Assembly: GCF_900172325.1 (NCBI RefSeq)
Contig: NZ_FWFR01000001.1
Span: forward strand, 124,001 to 188,000
Direction: 5' to 3'
From: Oceanibacterium hippocampi
GTDB lineage: Bacteria; Pseudomonadota; Alphaproteobacteria; Sneathiellales; Sneathiellaceae
DNA length: 64,000 nt
Every line of letters starts with the position of its first letter. The stretch's first letter is position 1. A program made the translations under genes and the position numbers. A model generated the notes under the pieces. That model was given only the letters and a program-made list of their open reading frames with translations, was not told the DNA's origin and did not search any database. Shown piece by piece: positions 8,925 to 18,594 of this stretch.

Positions 8925-10520
8925 TCAGGCGGCGGGGACCGACAGATCCTCGCCGGCCAGTGCGCGTTCGATCAGCGCAATCGTCTCCGCGCGCCCATAG
9001 AGCGCGATGAAGGAGCCCATGCGCGGCCCCTGGCTCTGGCCGAGCAGGACTTCGTAGAGGGCCTGGAACCAGTCCCGCAGATTCTCGAAATCGTATTCCT
9101 TGCCCACTTCGTAGACCCGGTTCTGGATCTCCTCCGCCGTCGCCGAGTCGTCGAGATCGCGCAATTCCGCGGCAAGCTGATTGAGCGCCGAGCGTTCGAC
9201 CTCGGTCGGCGTGCGGTAGGCCTTGGTCGGCTTCACGAAATCCCGGTAATAGGCGATCGCGTAGCCCACGAGCCGGTCGAACTCCGGATGGGTCTCGGCC
9301 GTGGCCCCGGGCACGTAGCGGCTGATGAAGCCCCAGAGCACCGACGACTCCTCGGCATTCACCACGGCGGCGAGATTGAGCAGGATGCCGAAGCTGAACG
9401 GCACCCCTTCGGAGGGCGGATTGCCGGCGTGGATATGCCAGACCGGATTGGCATACTGCTGCTTCTTTTCCTGCCCCGGGAAGCGCTCGAGGAAGCCGTA
9501 ATACTCGTCGACCGCCTTCGGGATAACGTCGAAATAGAGCCGCTTCGCCTTGCGCGGGCTCTGGAACATGTAGAGCGAGAGACTTTCCGGCGAGGCATAG
9601 GTCAGCCAGTCGTCGATCGTCAGGCCGTTGCCCTTCGACTTCGAGATCTTCTTGCCGTCCTCGTCGAGGAAGAGCTCGTAGTTGAAGCCGTCCGGCGGCG
9701 GGGCGCCAAGCACCTGGCAGATCCGGCTCGACAGCTTGACCGAATCGATCAGGTCCTTGCCCGACATCTCGTAATCGACGTTGAGCGCGTACCAGCGCAT
9801 CGCCCAGTCCGCCTTCCATTGCAGCTTGCACTGGCCGCCGGTGACCGGAACCTCGATCGTCTCGCCGCTTTCCGGATCGGCATAGAGCACCGTGCCAGAG
9901 TCCGGACGCGCTTCGAGGATCGGCACCTGCAGTACCTTGCCGGTGCGCGGACAGACCGGCAGGAAGGGCGAGTAGCTCTTCTGCCGCTCCTCGCGAAGCG
10001 ACGGCAGCATGATCGCCATGATGGCGTCGTAGTGCTTCAGCACCTCGAGCAGCGCGTTGTCGAACTCGCCGGCGTGGTAGCATTCGGTCGAGCTCCGGAA
10101 CTCGTACTCGAATCCGAACTGGTCGAGGAACGACCGCAGCATGGCGTTGTTGTGATGGCCAAAGCTCTCGAACTTCTCGAACGGGTCCGGGACCTTGGTC
10201 AGCGGCAGGTCGAGATGCCGGGTCAGCATCTCCTGGTTCGGCACGTTGCCCGGGACCTTGCGGAGCCCGTCCATATCGTCGGAAAAGGCGAACAGACGGG
10301 TCGGCAGGTCCGAGATCTCGGCCAGCGCGCGGCGCACCATCGAGGTCCGGGCGACTTCGCCGAATGTGCCGATATGAGGCAGCCCGGACGGGCCATAGCC
10401 GGTCTCGAACAGGACATAGCCCTTGGCCGGCGGTGCCTTCGAATAGCGTTTGACGAGTTTGGCGGCCTCCTGGAAGGGCCAGGCATTGCTCGTCATCGCG
10501 TATTCGGCATCGGTGGTCAT
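8925..10520 (-). CDS. lysS: Lysyl-tRNA synthetase, class I
   Basis: Charges tRNA-Lys with lysine. The protein (531 aa) has a class I Rossmann active site with the HIGH-type motif in [12 protein letters not shown] and the KMSKS-type motif in [10 protein letters not shown]. It has none of the class II motifs of the usual bacterial LysRS. Class I LysRS is typical of archaea and alphaproteobacteria, which is one of the taxonomic clues here. ATG 10520 is preceded by GGGAG. It is divergent from the helicase gene, with about 92 bp between the starts. Confidence 0.97.
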   Translation of the reverse strand: MTTDAEYAMTSNAWPFQEAAKLVKRYSKAPPAKGYVLFETGYGPSGLPHIGTFGEVARTSMVRRALAEISDLPTRLFAFSDDMDGLRKVPGNVPNQEMLTRHLDLPLTKVPDPFEKFESFGHHNNAMLRSFLDQFGFEYEFRSSTECYHAGEFDNALLEVLKHYDAIMAIMLPSLREERQKSYSPFLPVCPRTGKVLQVPILEARPDSGTVLYADPESGETIEVPVTGGQCKLQWKADWAMRWYALNVDYEMSGKDLIDSVKLSSRICQVLGAPPPDGFNYELFLDEDGKKISKSKGNGLTIDDWLTYASPESLSLYMFQSPRKAKRLYFDVIPKAVDEYYGFLERFPGQEKKQQYANPVWHIHAGNPPSEGVPFSFGILLNLAAVVNAEESSVLWGFISRYVPGATAETHPEFDRLVGYAIAYYRDFVKPTKAYRTPTEVERSALNQLAAELRDLDDSATAEEIQNRVYEVGKEYDFENLRDWFQALYEVLLGQSQGPRMGSFIALYGRAETIALIERALAGEDLSVPAA

Positions 10521-10612
10521 TTCGGCGCTCCCGCGCTATTCAGAAAATGGTGTGAACACATATGCGCCGCCGAACACGGCGTCAACGAGAGAACCGAGCG
10601 AATTCCCGCCTG

Positions 10613-13375
10613 ATGACGATGGATATACCGATGACGGCAGCCGAGGCGCTGGCCGATATCCCGGTGCTCGCCGCGACCGCGGCCGGCGCGCTCTGGCTCG
10701 GCCCGGACGGCGTGCCCGAGCCGGTGAGTGCCGGCGACGCCGCACGCCGCGCGGCGGCGTCGCCGCCGCTGCTCGTTCATGGCGTCGCCACGGCACGGCG
10801 CCTCGGGATCGAGGGCTTCGCCGCCTACGACCTGCTGGAACTGTATGCCTTCGTCCGGCCCGCGATGTTCGCCTTGCCGACGCCGGCGGGACTGGTCCGC
10901 GCGGTCGATGCCGGCCGACCCGACACGACCGCCGAGGCCATGCCGATGCTGCGCGAAGCGGCGGCGCGGCTGCTCGGCGAACTCGCCACCGTCGGACACC
11001 GCGAGGGACATCGCGCGGCAGCGATCGCCCTGACCATGGGCCGGGCAGGCTGGCCGTGGGGCGAGCCGGTGCTGGCGGCGCTCAGCACGTTCGAGGGCGG
11101 CGGACGGTTCGGCGGCCTCGATATCTGGAACGCGCTCGAGGAATGGGCCGATTTCGCGCCGCCACCGCCGCCGGACGATCAGCCGGTCAGCGAGGCGGAG
11201 ACGCGCGAACGGCTGTCAGAGCTGCTCGGCGGAGGATCGGAAAGCCGCCCGGCCCAGGCCGACTACGCCGCCGCCGCCTCGTGGGCCTTCACGCCACGCG
11301 ACCAGGCCGGCGAGCCGCGCATGGTGCTGGCCGAGGCCGGGACCGGCATCGGCAAGACGCTCGGCTATATCGCGCCGGCCAGCCTCTGGTCCGAGAAAAA
11401 CGGCGGCACCGTCTGGCTCTCGACCTATACCCGGAACCTGCAGCGCCAGATCGACGGCGAGTTCGACCGGCTCTATCCCGACCCGGCGAAGAAGGCGCGC
11501 AAGGTCGTCGTGCGCAAGGGCCGGGAGAACTATTTCTGCATCCTCAATTTCGAGGAGGCGGTGCAGGGCGGCGCGGCGCGCACGGGCGAGCGGGTGGCGC
11601 TCGGGCTGATGGCACGCTGGGCCGGTGCGACACGCGACGGCGACATGGGGGGCGATTTCCCCGCCTGGCTGATCGAGCTGTTCGGGAGGGCCCGGACCAT
11701 CGGCCTCACCGACCGGCGCGGCGAATGCGTCTACGCGGCATGTCCGCATTACCGGCGCTGCTTCATCGAGCGGTCACAACGCAAGGCGCGCCGCGCCGAC
11801 ACGGTGATCGCGAACCACGCCCTCGTGATGCTGCACGCGGCGACCCGGGGCGACGACCGCGAGATGCCCAGCCGTTATGTCTTCGACGAGGGTCATCATC
11901 TGTTCGACGCGGCTGACAGCGCCTTCTCGGCCCATCTCGGCGGCCAGGAAGGCAACGACCTGCGACGCTGGATCCGCGGCCCGGAGGGCAGCCGGCGCAG
12001 CCGGGCCCGCGGCATCACGCGGCGGATCGGCGACCTGGTGATCGACCGCGCGACCGCCGCCGAGGCGCTGTCGCGGGCTGTCGAGGCGGCGGCCATCCTG
12101 CCCGGCGAAGGCTGGCAGACGCGCCTCAAGGATGGCAACGAGATGGGCCCGGCCGAGGCCTTTCTCGGCCTTGTCCGCCGCCAGGTCTATGCCCGGGCGC
12201 GCGGCGCCGACGGCCCTTACGCGATCGAATGCGGCACGGCCGAGCCGGTGCCCGGCCTGATCGAGGCGGCGCGGACGCTGGCCCAGGCGCTCGACGACAT
12301 TCTGAGCCCCCTGAAGGCGCTCGCCGGCGACCTGGCGGCGCTGATCGAGGACGAGACCGCCGAGATCGACAGTGGCACCCGGGTCCGGCTGGAGGCGGCG
12401 GCGCAGGGAATCCGGCGGCGTACCGAGCATCAGCTCGCTCCCTGGATCGAGATGCTCAACGGCCTCTCGGCGGCCACACCACCGGCCTTCGTCGACTGGT
12501 TCGCGGTCGACCGGATCGGCGGCCAGGACAGCGATGTCGGCTTCCACCGCCACTGGATCGACCCCACCAAGCCGTTCGCCGAAGCCGTGCTGAAGCGCGC
12601 CCACGGCGTCGTTGTCACCTCGGCCACCCTGGGCGACCGCGGGGTCGGCTCGGACGACGACTGGCATGCCGCGGAGGTCCGCACTGGCGCCCTGCACATC
12701 ACCCTTCCGGCAAAACGGGTGAGCATCGCCTCGCCCTTCGACTATGCCGAACGAACCCGTGTGTTCGTGGTCAACGACGTCCGGCGCGACAATGTCGGCC
12801 AGGTCTCGGCGGCCTTCCGCGACCTGTTCATTGCCGCCAATGGCGGCGCCCTCGGCCTGTTCACGGCGATCTGGCGGCTCCGCGCGGTCTACGAACGGAT
12901 GGCACCGGCGCTCAACGCCCACGGAATTCCGCTTTACGCCCAGCACGTCGATGCGATGGATACCGGGACGCTGGTCGACATCTTCCGGGCGGAACGGGAT
13001 TCCTGCCTGCTCGGCACCGACGCGGTGCGGGACGGCGTCGACGTCCCGGGCCAGGCACTGCGCCTGCTGGTCTTCGACCGGGTTCCCTGGCCGCGACCCG
13101 ACATCCTGCATCGGGCGCGCAAGGCCGCCTTCGGCGGCAGCGCCTATGACGACATGCTGACCCGACTGCGGATCAAGCAGGCCTTCGGCCGCCTCTTGCG
13201 CCGGGGCGACGATTACGGCGTCTTCGTCATGCTGGACGCGATGCTGCCGACGCGCCTGCTGAGCGCCCTGCCGCCCGGCGTTCCGGTCGCCCGCGTCGGA
13301 ATCGCGGAAGCGGTTGCCGAGACGCGGGCAATGCTTGACCGGTTCGGCGAGAAGCCTGTATCTGCCGCCAAATAG
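10613..13375 (+). CDS. DinG/Rad3-type ATP-dependent DNA helicase (XPD-like)
   Basis: Large superfamily 2 helicase of about 920 aa. Residues 1-210 are an Ala-rich N-terminal region of unknown role. Walker A is AEAGTGIGKTLGY and motif Ia is LSTYTRNLQRQ. Between them and the Walker B-like box FDEGHHLFD lie cysteines (ENYFC, then CVYAACPHYRRC) expected to hold the Fe-S cluster of this family. The C-terminal RecA lobe ends with the arginine-finger region (RIKQAFGRLLRRGDDYG). The likely role is unwinding damaged or structured DNA. The start is uncertain: ATG codons at 10562, 10613, 10619 and 10631 share the frame and none has a strong ribosome site. Confidence 0.9.
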   Translation: MTMDIPMTAAEALADIPVLAATAAGALWLGPDGVPEPVSAGDAARRAAASPPLLVHGVATARRLGIEGFAAYDLLELYAFVRPAMFALPTPAGLVRAVDAGRPDTTAEAMPMLREAAARLLGELATVGHREGHRAAAIALTMGRAGWPWGEPVLAALSTFEGGGRFGGLDIWNALEEWADFAPPPPPDDQPVSEAETRERLSELLGGGSESRPAQADYAAAASWAFTPRDQAGEPRMVLAEAGTGIGKTLGYIAPASLWSEKNGGTVWLSTYTRNLQRQIDGEFDRLYPDPAKKARKVVVRKGRENYFCILNFEEAVQGGAARTGERVALGLMARWAGATRDGDMGGDFPAWLIELFGRARTIGLTDRRGECVYAACPHYRRCFIERSQRKARRADTVIANHALVMLHAATRGDDREMPSRYVFDEGHHLFDAADSAFSAHLGGQEGNDLRRWIRGPEGSRRSRARGITRRIGDLVIDRATAAEALSRAVEAAAILPGEGWQTRLKDGNEMGPAEAFLGLVRRQVYARARGADGPYAIECGTAEPVPGLIEAARTLAQALDDILSPLKALAGDLAALIEDETAEIDSGTRVRLEAAAQGIRRRTEHQLAPWIEMLNGLSAATPPAFVDWFAVDRIGGQDSDVGFHRHWIDPTKPFAEAVLKRAHGVVVTSATLGDRGVGSDDDWHAAEVRTGALHITLPAKRVSIASPFDYAERTRVFVVNDVRRDNVGQVSAAFRDLFIAANGGALGLFTAIWRLRAVYERMAPALNAHGIPLYAQHVDAMDTGTLVDIFRAERDSCLLGTDAVRDGVDVPGQALRLLVFDRVPWPRPDILHRARKAAFGGSAYDDMLTRLRIKQAFGRLLRRGDDYGVFVMLDAMLPTRLLSALPPGVPVARVGIAEAVAETRAMLDRFGEKPVSAAK

Positions 13376-13451
13376 CTTGGCAATCGAGCCATCCACCCCA
13401 TATGGTCCGCGAAACGGGATACCGGACCAGGAACCAGGAGTAAGAAGCTCT

Positions 13452-13862
13452 ATGTCGACGATCAGCCATCAGACAGCACTGGTTTACACGATGGTGATCG
13501 TGTCCGCTGCCGATCGCAACATGACCGACAGCGAAATCCTGACGATCGGCGAAATCGTCAGGACCCTGCCGGTTTTCCGCGACTACGACAGGGATCTGCT
13601 GCCCACCGCCGCCGCCGATTGCGCGGCGATGCTGGGCCAGGACGAAGGTCTCGAGGCGGTCCTCGGGCTGATCCAGGAGGCGCTTCCCGAACGACTTCGG
13701 GAGACCGCCTACGCGCTCGCCTGCGACGTCGCCGCCGCGGACGAGAGCCTCGGCCAGGAGGAGCTCCGCCTGCTCGAGATCATCCGCCACCGCCTCGACA
13801 TCAATCGCCTGCATGCCGCGGCGATCGAGAAGGGGGCGGCGGCGCGCTACGCGCACGCCTGA
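13452..13862 (+). CDS. TerB-like (tellurite-resistance TerB fold) protein
   Basis: Cytosolic alpha-helical protein of 136 aa. It shows the two-repeat TerB pattern: an early helix pair with an acidic turn (SAADRNMTDSE) and a later one (DVAAADESLGQEE) that would form the acidic metal site. Many such stand-alone TerB proteins have no proven link to tellurite. AGGAG lies upstream of ATG 13452, with an extended open frame before it. It sits 76 bp after the helicase and may be co-transcribed. Confidence 0.82.
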   Translation: MSTISHQTALVYTMVIVSAADRNMTDSEILTIGEIVRTLPVFRDYDRDLLPTAAADCAAMLGQDEGLEAVLGLIQEALPERLRETAYALACDVAAADESLGQEELRLLEIIRHRLDINRLHAAAIEKGAAARYAHA

Positions 13863-13866
13863 TCCG

Positions 13867-14493
13867 CTAGCCTCCGCACGCGGCCAGAAATGCGTCGACC
13901 GCCTCGATCGCGGCAGCCAGGTTATCCGCTTCCGTGAGGCCCGAGGCCTTGCGCGGCCTGAATCCGTGATCGCCGTCGGTCATCCAGGTGAACCGGATCG
14001 CCGGCGATAACGCGTAGCCCTCGACGTCGGCCCTGCCCCCGAAACTGTCACGTTCGCCCTGCACGATTAGGGCCGGCGTGCGGAGCGTTTCCAGGTGCGC
14101 GGTCCGAAGCTTTTCCGGCTTGCCCGGCGGATGGAACGGATAGCCCAGGCAGACCAGCCCGCGCACCCCGCATTCGTCGGCGACGAGGCTTGCCATCCGG
14201 CCACCCATCGATTTGCCGCCGATCACCAGACCGGAGCCGCCCCCCAGTTCGGCGACGATGGCGCGCCAGCATTCGAGCAGCACCGGCTGCCGGTCGGGCG
14301 GCTTTTTCCGGCCGCTCGCACGCCGCTCCACCATATACGGAAACTCGAATCGGGCGACGCGACGGCCGCGCGCGCCGAGGCCCTGCGCGACCGCGGCCAT
14401 GAAGGGGCTGTCCATGGGTGCACCCGCACCATGCGCGAGCACCAGGGTGAACGGCGCATCCTTCGGCCCGTCGAACAGGATTGCGGCGCTCAC
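13867..14493 (-). CDS. Alpha/beta hydrolase, KANL3/Tex30-like
   Basis: Predicted serine hydrolase of 208 aa. Features visible are an oxyanion-side strand (LVLAHGAGAPMDSPFM), the nucleophile elbow GGKSMGGRM, an aspartate after ALIVQGERD and a late histidine in DGDHGFRP that would complete the triad. This arrangement is that of the KANL3/Tex30 (dienelactone hydrolase-like) group. There is no ATG in a suitable place; I chose GTG 14493 because GGGGGAG lies 8 bases upstream. A TTG at 14529 would add 12 residues. Substrate unknown. It is divergent from the peroxiredoxin gene. Confidence 0.85.
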   Translation of the reverse strand: MSAAILFDGPKDAPFTLVLAHGAGAPMDSPFMAAVAQGLGARGRRVARFEFPYMVERRASGRKKPPDRQPVLLECWRAIVAELGGGSGLVIGGKSMGGRMASLVADECGVRGLVCLGYPFHPPGKPEKLRTAHLETLRTPALIVQGERDSFGGRADVEGYALSPAIRFTWMTDGDHGFRPRKASGLTEADNLAAAIEAVDAFLAACGG

Positions 14494-14536
14494 GCCGGCT
14501 CTCCCCCATAACGGCACGGAACGCGGCAAACTATAT

Positions 14537-14573
14537 TTGACATTTTCTTCCTGTTATTCTGTGTATAATACAC
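14537..14573 (+). promoter_or_regulatory. Peroxiredoxin promoter with palindrome over the -10 region
   Basis: TTGACA at 14537-14542 and TATAAT at 14564-14569 form a recognisable promoter, with an unusually long 21-bp spacer (19 if TGTATA is used). The -10 box lies inside GTGTATAATACAC (14561-14573), a perfect 13-bp palindrome in a conspicuously AT-rich stretch. A dimeric regulator bound there would block or remodel the promoter. The regulator is not identifiable from sequence. Confidence 0.6.
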
Positions 14574-14646
14574 CCAGTAGTAGATATCGCAGTTGTGTCG
14601 ACCTATATCACCCTACGATACGAAACTTCAGCGAGGACGTCTGGCA

Positions 14647-15306
14647 ATGACCATTCGAATCAACAGCATTGCGCCCGATTTCAAGGCGGAGACCACCCAG
14701 GGACCGATCAGCTTCCATGACTGGATCGGCGATGGCTGGTGCATCCTGTTCTCACATCCAAAGGATTTCACCCCGATCTGCACGACCGAACTCGGCTTCA
14801 TGGCGGGCCTGGAGGACGAGTTCAAGAAGCGCAACACCAAGATCATCGGGATCAGTGTCGATGGCGTCGGCGAACACGAGAAATGGGCCGGTGACATTCA
14901 GAAGTCCCAGGGCCACAAGGTCAATTATCCGCTGATCGGCGATCCGAAGCTCGAGATCGTGAAGGCCTACGACATGTTGCCCGAGGACGCCGGCTCGACC
15001 GCGGCCGGGCGGACCGCGGCCGACAATGCGACGGCGCGCTCGGTCTTCATCATCGGCCCGGACAAGCGGATCAAGGCGATGCTCGTCTATCCGATGAGCT
15101 CGGGCCGTAACTTCAACGAGATCCTGCGTCTGCTCGATTCCTGCCAGCTCACCGCGAAGGAACAGGTGGCGACGCCGGTCAACTGGCAGCCGGGCGAGGA
15201 CGTCGTGATCCTGCCGTCGGTCTCCGATGCCGATGCGAAGAAGAAATATCCGGACGGCTGGAAGGCACCGCTCCCGTATCTGCGGATCGTGCCGCAGCCG
15301 CGCTGA
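14647..15306 (+). CDS. 1-Cys peroxiredoxin (Prx6 type)
   Basis: Thiol peroxidase of 219 aa that reduces peroxides in the cytoplasm. The peroxidatic cysteine lies in FTPICTTELG, a variant of the PVCTTE motif. The long C-terminal extension ending PDGWKAPLPYLRIVPQP is diagnostic of the Prx6/1-Cys subfamily. Start ATG 14647 is preceded by a weak GAGGA; the open frame extends to 14593 without a ribosome site. Its upstream region carries a palindrome over the -10 box, so expression is probably controlled, plausibly by an oxidative-stress regulator (inference). Confidence 0.95.
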   Translation: MTIRINSIAPDFKAETTQGPISFHDWIGDGWCILFSHPKDFTPICTTELGFMAGLEDEFKKRNTKIIGISVDGVGEHEKWAGDIQKSQGHKVNYPLIGDPKLEIVKAYDMLPEDAGSTAAGRTAADNATARSVFIIGPDKRIKAMLVYPMSSGRNFNEILRLLDSCQLTAKEQVATPVNWQPGEDVVILPSVSDADAKKKYPDGWKAPLPYLRIVPQPR

Positions 15307-15430
15307 GCCTGCGCCGGGCGCTTCGCGGAACCGGGCCGGCTGCACGCGCCGCCGGTCCGGTGCCGGCTTCAGCCGGGAGACATCGAATGACGCACCCGAT
15401 GACTGACGTCGACCCGGAGCCGGTACGCCC

Positions 15431-16255
15431 ATGGATTACCTGATCGCGCACGAGGCAAGTATCCGGCTTTCCGCGTTCGCCGGGATCTTCCTGGTTATGG
15501 CGCTGTGGGAGATCGCGGCGCCGAAGCGCGCCCTGGTCGCCGGCAAGGCGCTGCGCTGGTTCGGGAATATCGGGATCAGCGTTCTCAACACGCTGATACT
15601 GCGTTTCCTCTTCCCGCTGCTGGCGGTCGGCCTCGCGCTGCTCGCCGAGGAACGGGGATTCGGGCTGTTCAACTGGCTCGGCCTGCCGGACTGGCTGGCC
15701 ATCCCGCTCGCCGTCATCCTGCTCGACCTGGTGATCTACTGGCAACATGTCGCCTTTCACCATGTGCCGCTGCTCTGGCGCATGCACCGGATGCATCATG
15801 CCGATCTCGATATCGACGTCACCACGGGCGCCCGCTTCCATCCGCTCGAGATCGCGCTCTCGATGCTGCTCAAGCTCGCTGTCGTCGCGGCTCTCGGCGC
15901 GCCGGCCGTCTCCGTCATCCTGTTCGAGGTGATCCTCAGCGGCATGGCGATGTTCAATCACAGCAATGTCCGCATGCCGACGCTACTCGACAGGTCGCTT
16001 CGCCTGCTCGTCGTGACGCCGGACATGCACCGGGTCCATCACTCGATCCACCGGGACGAACACGACAGCAATTTCGGCTTCAACCTGTCCTGCTGGGATC
16101 GCCTGTTCGGCAGTTACCGCGTCGCCCCGCGCGACGGTCACGAGGGCATGACGATCGGGCTCAGGGCGTACCAGGCGGTGCGCCGCCAGACCCTGCCCTG
16201 GATGCTCTGGCTGCCGTTCGGCCCGCTCCGCCCGGGCAGCGGCGAGGACGGCTAA
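15431..16255 (+). CDS. Sterol desaturase / fatty acid hydroxylase family membrane protein
   Basis: Di-iron membrane oxygenase of 274 aa. About four hydrophobic segments (residues 12-28, 45-72, 88-106, 135-165) surround the three histidine clusters of the superfamily: QHVAFHH, HRMHHAD and HRVHHSIHRDEH, with an additional FNHSN. Bacterial members hydroxylate or desaturate lipids such as hopanoids, ornithine lipids, carotenoids or sterols; the substrate here is unknown. It is followed after 42 bp by the MaoC-like hydratase on the same strand. Confidence 0.9.
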   Translation: MDYLIAHEASIRLSAFAGIFLVMALWEIAAPKRALVAGKALRWFGNIGISVLNTLILRFLFPLLAVGLALLAEERGFGLFNWLGLPDWLAIPLAVILLDLVIYWQHVAFHHVPLLWRMHRMHHADLDIDVTTGARFHPLEIALSMLLKLAVVAALGAPAVSVILFEVILSGMAMFNHSNVRMPTLLDRSLRLLVVTPDMHRVHHSIHRDEHDSNFGFNLSCWDRLFGSYRVAPRDGHEGMTIGLRAYQAVRRQTLPWMLWLPFGPLRPGSGEDG

Positions 16256-16297
16256 CATCGCCTTGTCTTTGCCCCGGGCGGGCGGCAAAGTCCGACC

Positions 16298-17182
16298 ATG
16301 ACCGAACAATCCCGCTACCAGGACTGGATCGGCCGGGCCGAGACGGCGCTCGACGTCCTCGACCCGGTCCGCGTCGCGGCGCTCAACGCCACCATCGGCG
16401 AGACCGGGAAGCCGATGGGGATGCCGGCCGCCGGCGACCCGCTGCCGCCCGGCGCGCAGTGGCTCTATTTCTGGCCGCTCGCGCCGATGTCGGAGGTCGG
16501 CCCGGACGGCCACCCGAAGCGCGGCGGCTTCCTGCCGCCGGTCAGCCTGCCAAAGCGGATGTGGGCGGGCGGGCGGTTGCGCTTTCACCAGCCGCTCATC
16601 GCCGGCGCGCAGGCCACCCGGCGCTCGGAGATCCTGTCGGTTTCCGGGAAGGATGGCCGCAGCGGCCCGCTGGTCTTCGTCACCGTCGCCCACGAATTCC
16701 TGGTCGATGGCAGTCTCTGCCTGCGCGAGGAACATGATATCGTCTATCGCGACGACGCGCCGGCGTCGCGGAAGCCCGCCGCAGCGAAGGACGCGACAAC
16801 CGACCCGGCCGCCGAGGCGCCCGGCGACATCGTTGCCCGCCGCGCGATCGATCCGGATCCGGTCATGCTGTTCCGCTATTCGGCGCTCACCTTCAACGGC
16901 CATCGCATCCACTACGACCGGGACTATTGCCGCGATGTCGAGGGCTATCCCGGGCTGATCGTGCACGGCCCCCTGATCGCCACCTTCCTGATGGATCTGT
17001 GCCGTCGCGAGGGCCCGGCACCGCTCACGGAGTTCGAGTTCCGGGCGCTCCGACCGCTGTTCGACGGGGAGCGCTTCGAGACGATTGCGGTCGCCGCGCC
17101 GGACGGCGGCTGGGCACTCCGCGCGGCGCGACCGGGGAAGGCGCCGAACATGACGGCCACGGCCCGCTTCGGTACACGCTGA
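16298..17182 (+). CDS. MaoC/HTD2-like acyl-CoA hydratase (FAS1-like dehydratase domain)
   Basis: Double hot-dog protein of 294 aa. The second half carries the HTD2-type hydratase signature FNGHRIHYDRDY, followed by EGYPGLIVHGPL, which holds the catalytic Asp/His pair. The first half (LPPGAQWLYFWPL, GGFLPPVSLPKRMWAGG) matches the FAS1-like N-terminal hot dog. Relatives include mesaconyl-C4-CoA and 3-methylfumaryl-CoA hydratases and mitochondrial HTD2. The substrate is probably an enoyl- or hydroxyacyl-CoA. The next gene, a CobW-type GTPase, begins 10 bp downstream, so they are likely co-transcribed. Confidence 0.85.
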   Translation: MTEQSRYQDWIGRAETALDVLDPVRVAALNATIGETGKPMGMPAAGDPLPPGAQWLYFWPLAPMSEVGPDGHPKRGGFLPPVSLPKRMWAGGRLRFHQPLIAGAQATRRSEILSVSGKDGRSGPLVFVTVAHEFLVDGSLCLREEHDIVYRDDAPASRKPAAAKDATTDPAAEAPGDIVARRAIDPDPVMLFRYSALTFNGHRIHYDRDYCRDVEGYPGLIVHGPLIATFLMDLCRREGPAPLTEFEFRALRPLFDGERFETIAVAAPDGGWALRAARPGKAPNMTATARFGTR

Positions 17183-17192
17183 AGGGCGGTTC

Positions 17193-18245
17193 ATGATCGA
17201 TCGGCCGCCCGTTCCCGTCACCGTTCTGACCGGCTTTCTCGGCTCGGGGAAATCGACCGTGATCGGCCGGTTGCTCCGCGACCCGGCGCTCGCCCGCACC
17301 GCTGTCATTGTCAACGAATATGGCGAGGTGCCGATCGATCACGCACTGGTCCGGGCGGCGGAAGAGAATCTGGTGACGCTCAACTCTGGCTGCCTCTGCT
17401 GCACCCTTCGCGGCGACCTGGTCGAGACCCTCGGCGACCTGATCGCTCGCCGCGCCAAGGCTGAGATCCCGGATTTCAACCGCGTCCTGGTCGAGACCAC
17501 CGGCCTCGCCGACCCGGCGCCGATCCTGCACACGCTGATGAGCGAGCCGTTGCTCGTGCGGCATTTCCGTCTCGACGGCATCGTGACGACCATCGACGCC
17601 GTGCACGGGCTGTCGCAGATCGAGCGCCATCCGGAAGCGGTCAAGCAGGCCGCCGTCGCCGACCGGTTGCTGCTCACGAAGGGCGATCTCGTCGATGCCG
17701 CGCGCCTGGCGGCACTGACCGCGAGGCTCGGCGATCTCAACCCGGCGGCCCGCCCGATCCGGGTCGATCACGGCGACGTCGCCGCGGCCGCGATCCTCGA
17801 TGCCGGGCTGTTCGATCCGGCGCGGAAGACCGCCGATGTCCGGGGCTGGCTGCGCGAGGAAGCCTATGCCGCGACGTCCGCCGACGGTCATGCGCACCAT
17901 CATGACCACGGGGCCGGCCCCGCGCACGACGGCAATCACGGCGACGCGGTCGACAGTTTCTGCCTGTTCTTCGACGCGCCGCTGGAATGGGACGATGTCG
18001 CCGCCTGGCTCGACTTGCTGGCCTCTTTGCGCGGCGACGGACTGCTCCGCATGAAGGGCATTCTCGATATCAGGGGCGAGGAGAGGCCGGTGGTGATCCA
18101 CGGCGTCCAGCATCTGTTTCACCCGCCGGCCCTGCTCGATGCCTGGCCCGACGACGACCGGCGGAGCCGCATCGTCTTCATCACCCGCGATCTGGATCGC
18201 GCCGTCGTCACGCAGACGCTGGCGGCGATTCGCGGAGGCGGGTAA
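17193..18245 (+). CDS. CobW/COG0523 family GTP-dependent metallochaperone
   Basis: G3E-family GTPase of 350 aa. It shows Walker A GFLGSGKST, the metal-binding CxCC motif in NSGCLCCTLRGD, a Walker B-type segment VLVETTGLADP and the guanine-specificity box LLTKGDLVD. A histidine-rich insert (GHAHHHDH, about residues 230-240) and a C-terminal CobW_C domain follow. The family delivers Zn, Co or other metals to client enzymes or balances metal stress. Here it precedes an ArsR regulator (9 bp gap) and a DUF318 permease, which points to metal homeostasis; the metal cannot be read from sequence. Confidence 0.93.
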   Translation: MIDRPPVPVTVLTGFLGSGKSTVIGRLLRDPALARTAVIVNEYGEVPIDHALVRAAEENLVTLNSGCLCCTLRGDLVETLGDLIARRAKAEIPDFNRVLVETTGLADPAPILHTLMSEPLLVRHFRLDGIVTTIDAVHGLSQIERHPEAVKQAAVADRLLLTKGDLVDAARLAALTARLGDLNPAARPIRVDHGDVAAAAILDAGLFDPARKTADVRGWLREEAYAATSADGHAHHHDHGAGPAHDGNHGDAVDSFCLFFDAPLEWDDVAAWLDLLASLRGDGLLRMKGILDIRGEERPVVIHGVQHLFHPPALLDAWPDDDRRSRIVFITRDLDRAVVTQTLAAIRGGG

Positions 18246-18254
18246 GCTCGCGCC

Positions 18255-18560
18255 ATGACCACCGACGACGCCGCCAAATGCCTCGAAGCGATCGGCAGTC
18301 CCGCCCGGCTGGAGATCTTCCGCCTGCTCGTGAAGGCCGGACCCGACGGCCTGAAGGTCGGCGATATCCAGCGCACGCTGGACATTCCCGCCTCGACGCT
18401 CTCGCATCATCTGAGGAAGCTCGTGCAGGAGGGGCTGGTTGCCCAGACCCGCGAGGCGACGACGCTCTATTGTTCGGCCGAGTTCGAGCGCATGAACGAT
18501 CTTGTTTCCTTCCTGACCGACGAATGCTGCATCGGCGTGGACGGCCCGTCGCGCGGCTGA
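18255..18560 (+). CDS. ArsR-family transcriptional repressor
   Basis: Small winged-helix metal-responsive repressor of 101 aa. The helix-turn-helix is about residues 35-60 (VGDIQRTLDIPASTLSHHLRKL), preceded by the family's GSPARLEIFRLL helix. A vicinal cysteine pair close to the C-terminus (TDECCIG) could sense As(III), Zn or Cu. It starts 9 bp after the CobW gene and is followed by a promoter with an inverted repeat in front of the permease. It therefore most likely represses the permease. Confidence 0.93.
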   Translation: MTTDDAAKCLEAIGSPARLEIFRLLVKAGPDGLKVGDIQRTLDIPASTLSHHLRKLVQEGLVAQTREATTLYCSAEFERMNDLVSFLTDECCIGVDGPSRG

Positions 18561-18594
18561 GCCGCGACGCGGATCCCGCTGGATCAGACCGCTC

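Noticed and set aside
9288-10613. 441-codon open frame on the plus strand opposite lysS
   Set aside because: It lies antisense to a fully intact class I lysyl-tRNA synthetase and its translation has the Arg/Leu/Val-rich texture of shadow frames in GC-rich DNA. Similar long antisense frames occur over the kinase (3285-4619), the helicase (11774-13396) and argG (46260-47522) and were rejected for the same reason.
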